A DNA stretch of 64,000 nt, taken from contig NZ_CP046120.1 of NCBI RefSeq assembly GCF_009707465.1, positions 1,951,501-2,015,500 of the forward strand. The letters run 5' to 3'. Below the pieces are notes generated by a model, which saw only the letters and a program-made list of their open reading frames with translations, was not told the origin of the DNA and did no database searches. Within the stretch, counting starts at the first letter, position 1, and each line of letters starts with the position of its first letter. A program made the position numbers and the translations under genes. Source of the stretch: Novosphingobium sp. Gsoil 351. Lineage in GTDB: Bacteria > Pseudomonadota > Alphaproteobacteria > Sphingomonadales > Sphingomonadaceae. This document shows, in pieces, positions 25,520-33,739 of this stretch.

Positions 25520-25810
25520 ATGACCATCCATGTCAACGTCGGCGAAGCCAAGACCCGGCTTTCCGAACTCCTAACCGCTGCCGCGCGCGGCGAGGAGGTT
25601 GTGGTGGACAAGGCGGGCGTGCCGTTCGCCACGCTCGTACCGCGTCCGGAAGCCTTGGCGCTCGAGCGGGAAGCACGCGCAGCGAAGCGCAAGGCGGCGT
25701 TCGGTTGTCCGGCCGAGAAGTACAAAGACTATCCGCCCGAGGCTTTCGAAATTCCGCCGTCGATGACCGACGAGGAATACGTAGAGCGGGTCAAGCGCAA
25801 ATTCGGCTGA
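25520..25810 (+). CDS. Phd/YefM-family antitoxin
   Basis: 96 aa. The N-terminal half (MTIHVNVGEAKTRLSELLTAAARGEEVVVDKAGVPFATLVP) is the Phd/YefM DNA-binding fold. The C-terminal half is charged and would bind and neutralise the toxin. The next gene, 9 bp downstream, is a PIN-domain toxin with a premature stop, so the antitoxin is likely left without an active partner. Such pairs autoregulate their promoter; no clear operator was identified. Confidence 0.85.
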   Translation: MTIHVNVGEAKTRLSELLTAAARGEEVVVDKAGVPFATLVPRPEALALEREARAAKRKAAFGCPAEKYKDYPPEAFEIPPSMTDEEYVERVKRKFG

Positions 25811-25819
25811 GCAACGGCT

Positions 25820-26272
25820 TTGCAACTGCTGCTCGATACGCACATCGTCGTCTCGATCGTTTTGAACGATCGGCGTCTTTCAGCGATGCAGCGGGAAGCC
25901 TTGGGCAAACCCTACAACGAAATTCTCGTTAGTCCGATCATTGCCTACGAACTGACTCATCTGCATCGCACTCGCCGCATTCCGTTGGCTGAGTCCATGG
26001 ATCAGCTTTAAGACCTGATCGGGTTCCATTTAATCGATCTGCCCCACGGCATCTGGCGAACAGTTGGCGAGTTACCCGACATTCATCGCGATCTCATCGA
26101 CCGCATGCTGAGCGCGCACGCACTTGCGAGCGGACTGACCATCGCGACGGCCGATGCGAGCATCCACCGCTACTCCGTGCCCTTCGTCTTGCCGGAACCT
26201 CGTCCCCGCGCGACCGTTAGCCTCCTTGTAGCGCCGCAGGGACTGTTGGCGCCGAAGGAGAGTATGCCATGA
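25820..26272 (+). pseudogene. PIN-domain toxin (VapC-like), interrupted by an in-frame stop
   Basis: TTG at 25820 begins LQLLLDTHIVVSIVL, the PIN-domain start with the first catalytic Asp in LLLDTH. The frame hits TAA at 26009-26011 after SMDQL but then continues as a normal PIN domain: GFHLIDLP, HRDLIDRMLSAHAL with the acidic DRM site, and ATADASIHRY. A single C-to-T change (CAA to TAA) would explain the stop. The extended frame closes at 26272; the ancestral end was probably near 26190. Such toxins are RNases. Expected to be inactive unless the stop is read through. Confidence 0.8.
26194..26218 (+). promoter_or_regulatory. EcfG-type promoter for the CHRD lipoprotein
   Basis: GGAAC (26194-26198), 16-bp spacer, CGTT (26215-26218): an exact match to the general stress response sigma factor consensus. 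It lies 50 bp upstream of the CHRD gene and overlaps the tail of the decayed toxin gene. Confidence 0.7.
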
Positions 26273-26724
26273 ACAGGGTCCGTTTGCTCGCACTGGGCGC
26301 AACCGCCGCCGCTGTCACCCTGGCTGGGTGCGCGACGGTCGAAGAAGCTGCCGTTTCCACGGTTGCCCAGACCTATCACGCCAACATGACCGGCGCCCAG
26401 GAAGTGGGTGGCGGAGACCCCGACGGGTCGGGACGCGCCGATATCTCGGTCTCCGACCGGCTCAACCAGGTGTGCTGGGATATCCACGATATTCGCGGGA
26501 TCGGCGAGCCGACCGCGGCACACATCCACAGCGGCGTCGCAGGGGTGAACGGGCCGGTCGTGGTCCCGCTGACGAAGAACAACGAAGGCACGTGGAAGGG
26601 CTGCGCCGATCGCGGCACCGAATGGACCCAGGATTACCTGAAGGCCAACCACGCGGCGTTCTACGTCAACATCCACACCGCCGATTATCCCAACGGCGCG
26701 ATCCGCGGGCAGCTGCACAACTGA
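26269..26724 (+). CDS. CHRD-domain lipoprotein
   Basis: 151 aa. A lipoprotein signal with lipobox LAGC (Cys about residue 21) is followed by a CHRD domain: YHANMTGAQEVGGGDPDGSGRADI, an AAHIHSG motif, and the closing strand FYVNIHTADYPNGAIRGQL. CHRD domains were described in chordin and are widespread in bacteria; their role is unclear. Predicted membrane-anchored and facing the periplasm. A perfect EcfG-type promoter 50 bp upstream suggests induction by general stress. The ATG at 26269 has AAGGAGAG upstream. Confidence 0.9.
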   Translation: MNRVRLLALGATAAAVTLAGCATVEEAAVSTVAQTYHANMTGAQEVGGGDPDGSGRADISVSDRLNQVCWDIHDIRGIGEPTAAHIHSGVAGVNGPVVVPLTKNNEGTWKGCADRGTEWTQDYLKANHAAFYVNIHTADYPNGAIRGQLHN

Positions 26725-26734
26725 GATAGCGCCC

Positions 26735-26778
26735 GGCGATGCGGCGGAGGCTCGCAAGCGAGCGTCCGCCGCATCGCC
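26735..26778. terminator. Long hairpin between convergent genes
   Basis: A 14-bp perfect stem (26735-26748 with 26765-26778) topped by a second 5-bp stem with a CAAG loop. It lies between the CHRD gene and a convergent gene. No T run on either side, so termination may be rho-assisted. Confidence 0.45.
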
Positions 26779-26793
26779 GTCAGTCGCACATGG

Positions 26794-27207
26794 TCAGTCG
26801 CGCAAGGCGACCTTCTTGTAGGGGACGAACTCGCCGAGCCCGACGAAGCCGCTGTAGAAGTGGCTCGACTGGTCGTGTAGCTGGACGATGTCGACGCTGC
26901 ACAGCGACGCCCCTCCGCCATGCAGATTGGTGACCATAATATCGTCGTCGTCGAGCGACTCAGCGCCGTTGCGCGGGCGGTTGACCCACAGCGTGTGGCC
27001 CGCGTCATAGACGATCGCGGTCTTGTCGATGATCCGCGAGCCGCGGATCGAGGGGAGGAAGATGCAATCCTGAGGCTTGCCCGCAACGCGCCCGTCGAGC
27101 ATCTTTGCCAGCTTCGCTTCGGGCGACAGGCGCGGTTTGGCGTCGGCGGCGACCGAAAGCGAAAGTACGGTGGCGGCGGCGAGAACGGTGGCGATGGTCC
27201 TACGCAT
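26794..27207 (-). CDS. Exported protein of unknown function
   Basis: 137 aa, signal peptide about 1-23 (cleavage after ADA). The mature protein has KPQDCIFLPSIRGSRIIDKTAIVYDAG and two Cys (DCIFL and LCSVD) likely joined in the periplasm, then HDQSSHFYSGFVGLGEFVPYKKV near the C-terminus. This resembles short exported proteins common in sphingomonads; no function known. Start at 27207 with GGAGTCGC upstream; tldD lies 68 bp upstream on the same strand. Confidence 0.75.
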   Translation of the reverse strand: MRRTIATVLAAATVLSLSVAADAKPRLSPEAKLAKMLDGRVAGKPQDCIFLPSIRGSRIIDKTAIVYDAGHTLWVNRPRNGAESLDDDDIMVTNLHGGGASLCSVDIVQLHDQSSHFYSGFVGLGEFVPYKKVALRD

Positions 27208-27275
27208 GGCAGCGACTCCTTTGGCGCTAGCACCCAGATAGGCTTCTATGCCTGAACCCGCAATGACCGCAAGGA

Positions 27276-28715
27276 TCAGGCGGTGCCGCCGACCGTCAGC
27301 CCCGCAACCAGCAGTGTCGGCTGGCCGACCCCGGCGGGTACGCTCTGGCCGCCCTTGCCGCAGATGCCCACGCCTTCGTCGAGCGCCATATCGTTGCCGA
27401 TCCCGGTGACGCGGGTGAGCACGCTGGGACCGTCCCCGATCAGCGTCGCGCCCTTGATCGGCGCGCCCAACCTGCCGTTCTCGATCTTGTAGGCTTCGGT
27501 GCAACTGAACACGAATTTGCCCGAGACGATGTCGACCTGGCCGCCCCCGAAGCTTTTGGCGAAGATGCCGTTCTTGACCCGGCTGAGGAGCTCGGCGGGG
27601 TCGTCGTTGCCGCCGCGCATGAAAGTGTTGGTCATCCGCGGCATTGGCGCGTGGGCGAAACTCTCGCGGCGCCCGTTGCCCGTTGGAGCCACGCCCATCA
27701 GCCGGGCGTTAAGGCGATCCTGGATGTAGCCCTTGAGGATGCCATCCTCGATCAGCACGTTCTCCTGCGTCGGGGTGCCTTCGTCGTCGATGCTCAGCGA
27801 TCCGCGGCGGCCCTCGCCGTTGGCGCCCAGCAGCGTGCCGTCGTCGACCACCGTCACCCCGGGCGCGCCGACGCGCTCACCGATCCGGCCCGAGAACGCG
27901 CTGGTGCCCTTGCGGTTGAAGTCGCCTTCGAGGCCGTGACCGACCGCTTCGTGGAGCAGCACCCCGGGCCAGCCTGGGCCGAGCAGCACGGTCATCTCGC
28001 CCGCGGGCGCGGCTACGCTTTCGAGATTGGCCAGCGCCTGCGCCAGCGCGGTGTCTATCGCGCGGTTCCAGGTCGCGGGCTCGAACAGCCGGTCATACAA
28101 CCAACGTCCGCCGATCCCGAAGCTTCCGGTTTCGCGGCGGCCGTCCTTCTCGGCAACGATGCTGACGTTGAGCCGCACCAGCGGGCGGATGTCGTGCGCG
28201 ACGAAACCGTCGGCGCGGACGATCTCGACCACCGACCAGCTCCCCGAAAGCGAGGCCGAGACCTGGGCGACGCGCGGATCGCGCGCACGCGCCGCGGCGT
28301 CGATGGTTTCGAGCAGTTTGACCTTCTCGGCGAAGGGGATCGCATCGAGTGGGCTGGCGTCGGTGTAGAGGTGCCGGTTGGAACGGCGCGGCGGCGGCGC
28401 GGGACGGCCTTTTGCGGGATCCAGCAGGGTCAAAGTTTCGGCGGCGCGGCGGACCGCGTCGCGCGAAATCTCGTTGGCGTGGGCGAACCCGGTCATCTCG
28501 CCCGAAACCCCGCGCAAGCCGAACCCGGCATCGCGCGAATAGTCGGCCGTCTTGAGCCGCCCGTCGTCGAACCCGAAGCTCTCCGTGGCGACGAACTGGA
28601 GGTAGAGCTCGCCGTCGTCACATCGCGACAGGGCGTCGGCGGTCAGCCGCTGCGCCTCTTCGGGCGAGAGCTTGTCGGGGGCGTAGAGCAGCGAGCGGGG
28701 GTCGGTGAGCGTCAT
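27276..28715 (-). CDS. tldD: Metalloprotease TldD
   Basis: 479 aa. TldD/PmbA family, whose complex is known to process unfolded proteins or peptides such as microcin B17 and CcdA. The metal-binding HEAVGH motif is at about residues 255-260, in LLHEAVGHGLEGDF. The C-terminal region has GGQVDIVSGKF and GDGPSVLTRVTGIGND, typical of TldD. The start at 28715 (MTLTDPRSLLY) fits homologues. Its usual partner pmbA is not in the window. It may be cotranscribed with the downstream exported protein. Confidence 0.95.
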   Translation of the reverse strand: MTLTDPRSLLYAPDKLSPEEAQRLTADALSRCDDGELYLQFVATESFGFDDGRLKTADYSRDAGFGLRGVSGEMTGFAHANEISRDAVRRAAETLTLLDPAKGRPAPPPRRSNRHLYTDASPLDAIPFAEKVKLLETIDAAARARDPRVAQVSASLSGSWSVVEIVRADGFVAHDIRPLVRLNVSIVAEKDGRRETGSFGIGGRWLYDRLFEPATWNRAIDTALAQALANLESVAAPAGEMTVLLGPGWPGVLLHEAVGHGLEGDFNRKGTSAFSGRIGERVGAPGVTVVDDGTLLGANGEGRRGSLSIDDEGTPTQENVLIEDGILKGYIQDRLNARLMGVAPTGNGRRESFAHAPMPRMTNTFMRGGNDDPAELLSRVKNGIFAKSFGGGQVDIVSGKFVFSCTEAYKIENGRLGAPIKGATLIGDGPSVLTRVTGIGNDMALDEGVGICGKGGQSVPAGVGQPTLLVAGLTVGGTA

Positions 28716-28771
28716 GCCAGCCGATATAGGGCGAAGCAGCGCTTCCCCAAACCAAAACCCGCGCCGGAGTG

Positions 28772-28999
28772 CTAGAGGCTCATTCCGCCCGAAATATCGA
28801 GCATGGTCTTCTGGTTCACCCCGTCCGCCGGCCCGCCCCGCAACACGAAGCGGCGGTCGCAATAGCCGCAATCGACGTAGCCCTGCTCGTCGATCTCCAG
28901 CCACACACGAGGGTGGCCGAGCGCGGGAGCGATGTCCGTGGCTCCGTCGCACTTCACGCGAGTGGTTTCGACCAGGACGGTTTCGGGCGGCGGGATCAT
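28772..28999 (-). CDS. CHCC-type zinc-finger protein
   Basis: 75 aa. Zn-binding pattern C...H...Cxx[22 protein letters not shown]. Related to the zinc-finger domain found in the accessory NDUFS6-type subunit of complex I; the bacterial stand-alone versions are uncharacterised. Start ATG at 28999. Divergent from the ABC ATPase gene with 79 bp between starts, and upstream of tldD on the same strand. Confidence 0.85.
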   Translation of the reverse strand: MIPPPETVLVETTRVKCDGATDIAPALGHPRVWLEIDEQGYVDCGYCDRRFVLRGGPADGVNQKTMLDISGGMSL

Positions 29000-29078
29000 G
29001 GTCCGCGCCGTTAGCAGCGCGTGCCCGACCCGCCAATGGGGTTTACGCGGCCCTCGCGTTGGGGCAGTCGCGCTACCC

Positions 29079-30026
29079 ATGAACACCGGCCCCGCGATCT
29101 CGATACGCAACCTCGTCAAGCGCTATGCCGCGTTCAAGGGCGCGCCGGGCAAGCTGGCGCTCGACGATGTCAGCTTCGACGTGCCGCAGGGCCAGATCTT
29201 TGGGCTGCTCGGCCCCAACGGCGCAGGCAAGTCGACGCTGATCAACATCCTCGCGGGGATGGTCGACAAGACCGGCGGCAGCGCCGCCATCTGGGGCTTC
29301 GACATCGACCGCGAGCGCAAGAACGCCAAGGCCGCGATCGGGATCGTCCCGCAAGAAATCGTGTTCGATCCGTTCTTCACCCCCGCCGAGGTGCTCGAAA
29401 TCCAGGCCGGCCTCTATGGCGTGCCCAAGGAACTGCGCCGCACATTGGCGCTGCTGCGCGAGGTCCACCTCGCGGACAAGGCCGAGGCTTATGCCCGAAC
29501 CCTGTCGGGCGGCATGAAGCGCCGCCTGCTGATCGCCAAGGCGATGGTCCACTCGCCCCCGGTGCTGGTGCTCGACGAACCCACAGCGGGGGTCGATGTC
29601 GAACTGCGCCAGCAGTTGTGGGTGCTCGTCCGGCGGCTCAACGACGAAGGCGTGACGGTGGTCCTGACTACCCACTACCTCGAGGAAGCCGAGGAGCTGT
29701 GCGATCGCATCGCGATCATCAACCACGGTCGCCTGATCGCCGACAAACCCACCCGCGAACTCGTCGGAATGGCGCGCGAGAAGGTGGTGGTGCTGACGCT
29801 CGACCGCGACATCGCCGAGGCCCCGGTCCACCCCGCCTTCGTCAAGAGCGCGCGCACCGGCGAACGCACGGTCGAGATCACCTATGATCGCGACCGCATG
29901 AACGCGGGCGAAGTGTTGTCGGTGCTGCAAGGCCAGGGCTTTGCGATCGCCGACGTCTCGACCCGGGAACCCGACCTTGAGGATGTGTTCCTCCACCTGA
30001 CCAGCGCGCCGAAAGAGGCGGCCTAG
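29079..30026 (+). CDS. ABC transporter ATP-binding protein (ABC-2 type)
   Basis: 315 aa. Walker A GPNGAGKS (about residues 46-53), signature LSGGMKRRL, Walker [14 protein letters not shown]-loop [10 protein letters not shown]. The C-terminal extension of about 80 residues ([37 protein letters not shown]) is typical of ABC-2 exporters (DrrA/NodI-like). No permease gene follows; instead a two-gene cassette and nadB come next, so the partner must be elsewhere or has been lost. Start at 29079, where family homology begins. Confidence 0.9.
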   Translation: MNTGPAISIRNLVKRYAAFKGAPGKLALDDVSFDVPQGQIFGLLGPNGAGKSTLINILAGMVDKTGGSAAIWGFDIDRERKNAKAAIGIVPQEIVFDPFFTPAEVLEIQAGLYGVPKELRRTLALLREVHLADKAEAYARTLSGGMKRRLLIAKAMVHSPPVLVLDEPTAGVDVELRQQLWVLVRRLNDEGVTVVLTTHYLEEAEELCDRIAIINHGRLIADKPTRELVGMAREKVVVLTLDRDIAEAPVHPAFVKSARTGERTVEITYDRDRMNAGEVLSVLQGQGFAIADVSTREPDLEDVFLHLTSAPKEAA

Positions 30027-30029
30027 GGG

Positions 30030-30281
30030 GTGACGACGACGCGCTATTTCGACGAGCAAGTCTTGCGCAAGCGACCTTACCTGACCATCGATCTGTGTCT
30101 GGGTGTGATCGCCAAGCCAGTCAGGACCGAAATACGGGACGATGGCCGAGTCCGGCATTTGGGCACGGTCACGTTGCCAAACGAAGACAGGCCGCGCATC
30201 CTGCGGGTCGTAACACTTGAAGACCGCACAACCATCCACAACGCCTTTGTAGATCGCACCTTTCGCGAGGACGCACCATGA
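30030..30281 (+). CDS. Small basic protein paired with a DUF2283 protein (toxin-like)
   Basis: 83 aa from GTG 30030, 3 bp after the ABC gene. Sequence pattern RYFDEQVLRKRPYL...PVRTEIRDDGRVRHLG...PRILRVVTLEDRTTIHNAFVDRTF. This kind of protein (conserved RKRPYL and LRVVTLEDxxTxHNAFxDR) is often encoded just before a DUF2283 gene, and the layout resembles a type II toxin-antitoxin pair, though no activity is established to my knowledge. Its stop overlaps the DUF2283 start by 4 bp. Lower GC than its neighbours suggests recent arrival. Confidence 0.7.
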   Translation: MTTTRYFDEQVLRKRPYLTIDLCLGVIAKPVRTEIRDDGRVRHLGTVTLPNEDRPRILRVVTLEDRTTIHNAFVDRTFREDAP

Positions 30282-30493
30282 AGCTGCACTACTACGCCGA
30301 GACCGACAGTCTCTATATCGAACTGCGTGACGGCGCGGGTGTGGAAGTGCGCGAGATAGTGGCTGGTTTGAACCCCGATATCGACGCCGACGGCCATGTC
30401 GTCGGGTTCGACAGCGATAGCGCTTCAAAATTGCTCGACCTGTCCACGCTCGAAACGATTGCGTTGCCGCACACGACGATGAAGGCGGCCTGA
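30278..30493 (+). CDS. DUF2283 domain protein
   Basis: 71 aa: KLHYYAETDSLYIELRDGAGVEVREIVAGLNPDIDADGHVVGFD, matching the DUF2283 pattern (YD..aDvLYI.l, then a v..D.dGnvvGieil-like strand). Possible antitoxin-like partner of the preceding gene, to which it is coupled by a 4-bp ATGA overlap. The TGA overlaps the inferred CTG start of nadB. Confidence 0.8.
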   Translation: MKLHYYAETDSLYIELRDGAGVEVREIVAGLNPDIDADGHVVGFDSDSASKLLDLSTLETIALPHTTMKAA

Positions 30494-32082
30494 CGCTGGG
30501 CGAGGGCACCAATTTCGACGTCATCGTCGTCGGCTCGGGCGCCGCCGGCCTGACCGCCGCGCTGGCGCTGGCCGAGACCAAGCGCGTCCTCGTGCTTGCC
30601 AAGGGCACGCTCACCGGCGGATCGACCGCGTGGGCGCAGGGCGGGATCGCGGCGGTGCTCGACGAGGGCGACACTTTCGAAAACCACATCCGCGACACGA
30701 TGATCGCCGGAGCCGGACTCAACCGGCTGGAGACAGTCGAATATGTGATCGGCCAAGCCCCCCGCTCGATCCAGCGGCTGATCGAGCTGGGCGTGCCCTT
30801 CAACACCGAGGCCAAAGAGCTCCATCTCACCCGCGAGGGCGGGCACAGCCATCGCCGTATCGTCCATGTCGATGACGCCACTGGCTGGGCGGTGCAGGAG
30901 GCGCTGCTCAAGGCCGCCCAGGCCAATCCCAACATCACCCTGCTGCCCGGCCGCGCCTGCGTCGACCTGATCACCGGGCGGCACGAGGCGCGCTATTCCG
31001 GGTCGGGCCGGGTCTGGGGGGTCTACGCGCTCGACGAGGCGACCGGCGCGGTCGAGGCGCACACCGCCCGCGCGACGATCCTGGCGAGCGGCGGCGCGGG
31101 CCGGGTCTATCAGTTCAGCACCGCGCCGCGCGGCGCCACTGGCGACGGCATCGCCATGGCCTGGCGCGCGGGCTGCCGGGTCGGCAACATGGAGATGATG
31201 CAGTTCCACCCGACCTGCCTCTACAACCTCGAGGTCAAGAACTTCCTGATCACCGAGGCGGTACGCGGTGAAGGTGGCCACCTGCTCAACCCGCGCACCG
31301 GCCACCGCTACATGCCCGATTATGACGAGCGGGCCGAGCTCGCCCCGCGCGACATCGTTGCCCGCGCCAACGACGCCGAGATCAAGCGCGACGGGCTGGA
31401 TTTCGTCCACCTCGACATCAGCCACCAACCGCCCGAGTTCGTGCGGCACCACTTCCCGACGATCCACGAAAAGCTGCTCGGGCTGGGCATCGACATGACC
31501 ACACAGCCGATCCCGGTGGTGCCCGCACAGCACTACACCTGCGGTGGGATCGTGATCGACCTGGCCGGGCGAACCGACCTGCCGGGGCTCTACGCCGCGG
31601 GCGAATGCACCGAAAGCGGGCTCCACGGCGCCAACCGCCTCGCCTCCAACAGCCTCCTCGAATGCTTCGTCTTCGGCGAGGCGGCGGCGGCCGACATCCT
31701 TGCCCGCTGGGAGCAATTCGAGGCCCCGCCCCCGGTCCGCGCCTGGGACGAGAGCCGCGTCACCGATTCGGATGAAGAGGTTATCATCAAGCAGAACTGG
31801 ACCGAGATCCGCCGGTTCATGTGGAACTACGTCGGGATCGTGCGGACCACCAAGCGGCTCGAACGCGCGCAGCACCGGATCGCGATGATGACCGGCGAGG
31901 TTGAGGACTACTACGGCCATTTCCGCATCAGCACCGACCTGATCGAGCTGCGCAACCTCCTCCAATGCGCCGACCTGATCGTCCGCTCCGCGCTCGCCCG
32001 CCACGAGAGCCGGGGCTTGCACTATATCCTCGATTACCCCGAAACCGACCTCATCGCGCGCGATACGGTGCTGGTGCCCTAA
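30490..32082 (+). CDS. nadB: L-aspartate oxidase, apparent non-ATG start
   Basis: 530 aa if begun at CTG 30490. Oxidises aspartate to iminoaspartate in NAD synthesis (partner NadA). The FAD-binding GSGAAG (about residues 15-20) lies at the start of NFDVIVVGSGAAGLTAALALAE, and TGGSTAWAQGGIA, HHYTCGG-type PAQHYTCGG, GECTESGLHGANRLASNSL and the C-terminal helical domain are all present. No ATG, GTG or TTG occurs in frame between the upstream stop (30418-30420) and codon 35, after the FAD motif. The only candidates are CTG 30490 (overlapping the DUF2283 TGA), CTG 30496 or ATT 30430. Start uncertain, gene identity certain. Confidence 0.92.
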   Translation: MTLGEGTNFDVIVVGSGAAGLTAALALAETKRVLVLAKGTLTGGSTAWAQGGIAAVLDEGDTFENHIRDTMIAGAGLNRLETVEYVIGQAPRSIQRLIELGVPFNTEAKELHLTREGGHSHRRIVHVDDATGWAVQEALLKAAQANPNITLLPGRACVDLITGRHEARYSGSGRVWGVYALDEATGAVEAHTARATILASGGAGRVYQFSTAPRGATGDGIAMAWRAGCRVGNMEMMQFHPTCLYNLEVKNFLITEAVRGEGGHLLNPRTGHRYMPDYDERAELAPRDIVARANDAEIKRDGLDFVHLDISHQPPEFVRHHFPTIHEKLLGLGIDMTTQPIPVVPAQHYTCGGIVIDLAGRTDLPGLYAAGECTESGLHGANRLASNSLLECFVFGEAAAADILARWEQFEAPPPVRAWDESRVTDSDEEVIIKQNWTEIRRFMWNYVGIVRTTKRLERAQHRIAMMTGEVEDYYGHFRISTDLIELRNLLQCADLIVRSALARHESRGLHYILDYPETDLIARDTVLVP

Positions 32083-32095
32083 CTGATCCTTCCAC

Positions 32096-32180
32096 CCCGC
32101 TCATCCGAGCGAAGTCGAGGGACGCTGGCGCAACGGTGCGCAGTTGCGCGCGCTGTCTCGACTACGCTCGCCATGAGCGG
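32096..32180. repeat. Dispersed palindromic repeat, copy 2
   Basis: 85 bp with inverted ends CCGCTCATCCGAGCGAAGTC and GACTACGCTCGCCATGAGCGG (left and right). Same family as 23696, 36513 and 61228; the middle differs. Lies between nadB and the hydrolase gene. Confidence 0.78.
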
Positions 32181-32213
32181 ATCTTTTCTGAGCTACTCAA
32201 ACAGGAAGTCCAA

Positions 32214-33098
32214 ATGCCCCAGACAACCCATAACGGCATCACCCTCGAATACGAAACCCATGGCGATTCGGCCAACCCGGCGTTGCTGCTGATCATGGGG
32301 CTGGGCGCGCAGTTGACGCTGTGGCCGATCGAGCTGGTCGATGCGCTGGTCGAACGCGGGCTTTATGTGATCCGCCACGACAACCGCGACATCGGCCTCT
32401 CGACCAAGTTCACCGAAGCGGGCGTGCCCGACATCCCTGGCGTGGTGATGGCGCTCATGACAGGCAAGAAGCCCGCCGTTCCCTACACCCTGTCCGAGAT
32501 GGCGGGCGACGCGGTGGCGGTGCTCGACGCGGTCGGCGTGGCCAAGGCGCACATCGTCGGCGCCTCGATGGGCGGGATGATCGCGCAGTTGGTCGCGGTC
32601 GAGCATCCCGAGCGCGTGCTGTCGCTGACCTCGATCATGTCGAGCACGGGCAACCCGATGCTCCCACCCGCCAAGCCCGAGGCGATGGCCGCCTTGACCG
32701 CGCCGATCGCCCCCGACGCCGACAAGGCCGCGATCCTCGAGCGCGGCGGGATGATCAGCCGCGCGATCGGCAGCCCCGGCTATCCCGCCGACCCCGCGCG
32801 GATCGCGGCCAACGTGACCCGCGACTACGATCGCAGCTTTCACCCCAGCGGCGCGATGCGCCAGATGGCCGCGATCGTCGCCGACGGCGACCGCCGCGCC
32901 CGGCTCAAGGGCGTGACCGCGCCGACCCTGGTGATCCACGGCGCTGACGATCCGCTGGTTCCGGTGGAGGGCGGCCGCGACACCGTGGCGGCGATTGCCG
33001 GAGCGCGGATCGTGGAGATTCCGGGCATGGGGCACGATCTGCCGCTGGCGCTGGTCGAGACGATCGCCGATGCGATCGCAGGACATGCCAACGGCTGA
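32214..33098 (+). CDS. Alpha/beta hydrolase
   Basis: 294 aa. Alpha/beta hydrolase fold with the nucleophile elbow GASMGG (Ser), the oxyanion region LLLIMGLGAQLTLWP, an acidic residue in GADDPLVPVEGG and the catalytic His in GMGHDLP. Start ATG at 32214 with AGGAAG upstream. Resembles the family that includes epoxide hydrolases, esterases and aclacinomycin methylesterase RdmC; the substrate cannot be read. Cytoplasmic, no signal peptide. Confidence 0.9.
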   Translation: MPQTTHNGITLEYETHGDSANPALLLIMGLGAQLTLWPIELVDALVERGLYVIRHDNRDIGLSTKFTEAGVPDIPGVVMALMTGKKPAVPYTLSEMAGDAVAVLDAVGVAKAHIVGASMGGMIAQLVAVEHPERVLSLTSIMSSTGNPMLPPAKPEAMAALTAPIAPDADKAAILERGGMISRAIGSPGYPADPARIAANVTRDYDRSFHPSGAMRQMAAIVADGDRRARLKGVTAPTLVIHGADDPLVPVEGGRDTVAAIAGARIVEIPGMGHDLPLALVETIADAIAGHANG

Positions 33099-33117
33099 GC
33101 ACTAGAACGACGGTACC

Positions 33118-33139
33118 CCCCTCCCGCTAGCGGGAGGGG
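33118..33139. terminator. 22-bp perfect palindrome between convergent genes
   Basis: CCCCTCCCGCT followed by its exact complement, giving an 11-bp stem with no spacer. It resembles the CCCTCTCCC repeat units seen in the rpoBC spacer and is followed by TTGGGGA, as in those units. Lies between the hydrolase and a convergent membrane protein gene; may limit read-through. Confidence 0.45.
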
Positions 33140-33162
33140 TTGGGGACGGGCCTTCCACGACC

Positions 33163-33405
33163 TCACCCCAAATGCAGCATGCGCCCCACAAAGATCAGCA
33201 CCATCGCCCCGATGATCGAGGCGATGAAGCCGGCGCGGTGGAAGCCGGTGGCGCCGCGCGCGGTGACCATGCCCGCGAGCAACGAGCCGGCTATGCCCAG
33301 GCCGATGGTCCACAGCCAGCCCATCCCAACCGTGCCGGGATAGAAGAACCGCGCGAGGATGCCGACGATCAGGCCCGAGATGATCGCGCCGATGATGTTG
33401 ATCAT
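33163..33405 (-). CDS. GlsB/YeaQ/YmgE-family membrane stress protein
   Basis: 80 aa with three hydrophobic helices. The pattern MINIIGAIISGLIVGILARFF...GWLWTIGLGIAGSLLAG...GFIASIIGAMVLIFVGR is that of the transglycosylase-associated (GlsB/YeaQ) family of small stress-induced membrane proteins. Start at 33405. No EcfG-type promoter was seen upstream. Its leader lies in the region shared with nrdA. Confidence 0.9.
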   Translation of the reverse strand: MINIIGAIISGLIVGILARFFYPGTVGMGWLWTIGLGIAGSLLAGMVTARGATGFHRAGFIASIIGAMVLIFVGRMLHLG

Positions 33406-33663
33406 GGATTGTACTCCGTCGCAGGTTACGATGCCCGCATCCTGTCGCGGCGGCATCGGCGGGGCAAGCGCTTCGTCACGCCGCGGTCGCAATCCACAGC
33501 CGCGTCATAAAACTGAAAAATATTTCGCACGGCACAATTAGCATCTTGCGCATCCCGCAACGTCCGCTCGAAGCACGCGTCGCTGCGTTGCAGCATGGGC
33601 GAGGCTGCGCCGAAACGAATCGGGCGTGCGACGAACCGTGTGGTTATCGACGGCTTTACCCTC
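33406..33663. other. Intergenic region upstream of nrdA and the GlsB-like gene
   Basis: About 260 bp without a gene, falling from GC-rich to AT-rich (around 33507-33545). It should hold the promoter of the minus-strand GlsB-like gene; no confident -35/-10 pair was found. Confidence 0.3.
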
Positions 33664-33739
33664 TTGCGTCCATTTTGGATTGAGGCACTATAGGTAGTGG
33701 TTGGGTTGCGGGGGCACCTCAAAACCTTGTAGTACAAGG
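33664..33739 (+). promoter_or_regulatory. nrdA promoter region with two dyads (possible NrdR sites)
   Basis: TTGCGT (33664-33669) and TATAGG (33689-33694) form a -35/-10 pair with a long 19-bp spacer. The -10 is embedded in the dyad CACTA-TAGG-TAGTG (33686-33699), and a second perfect dyad CCTTGTA-G-TACAAGG lies at 33725-33739. NrdR operators in other bacteria are paired ACAC...GTGT-type dyads at nrd promoters; these fit only loosely, and centre spacing is about 40 bp rather than the usual 31-32. Confidence 0.4.
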
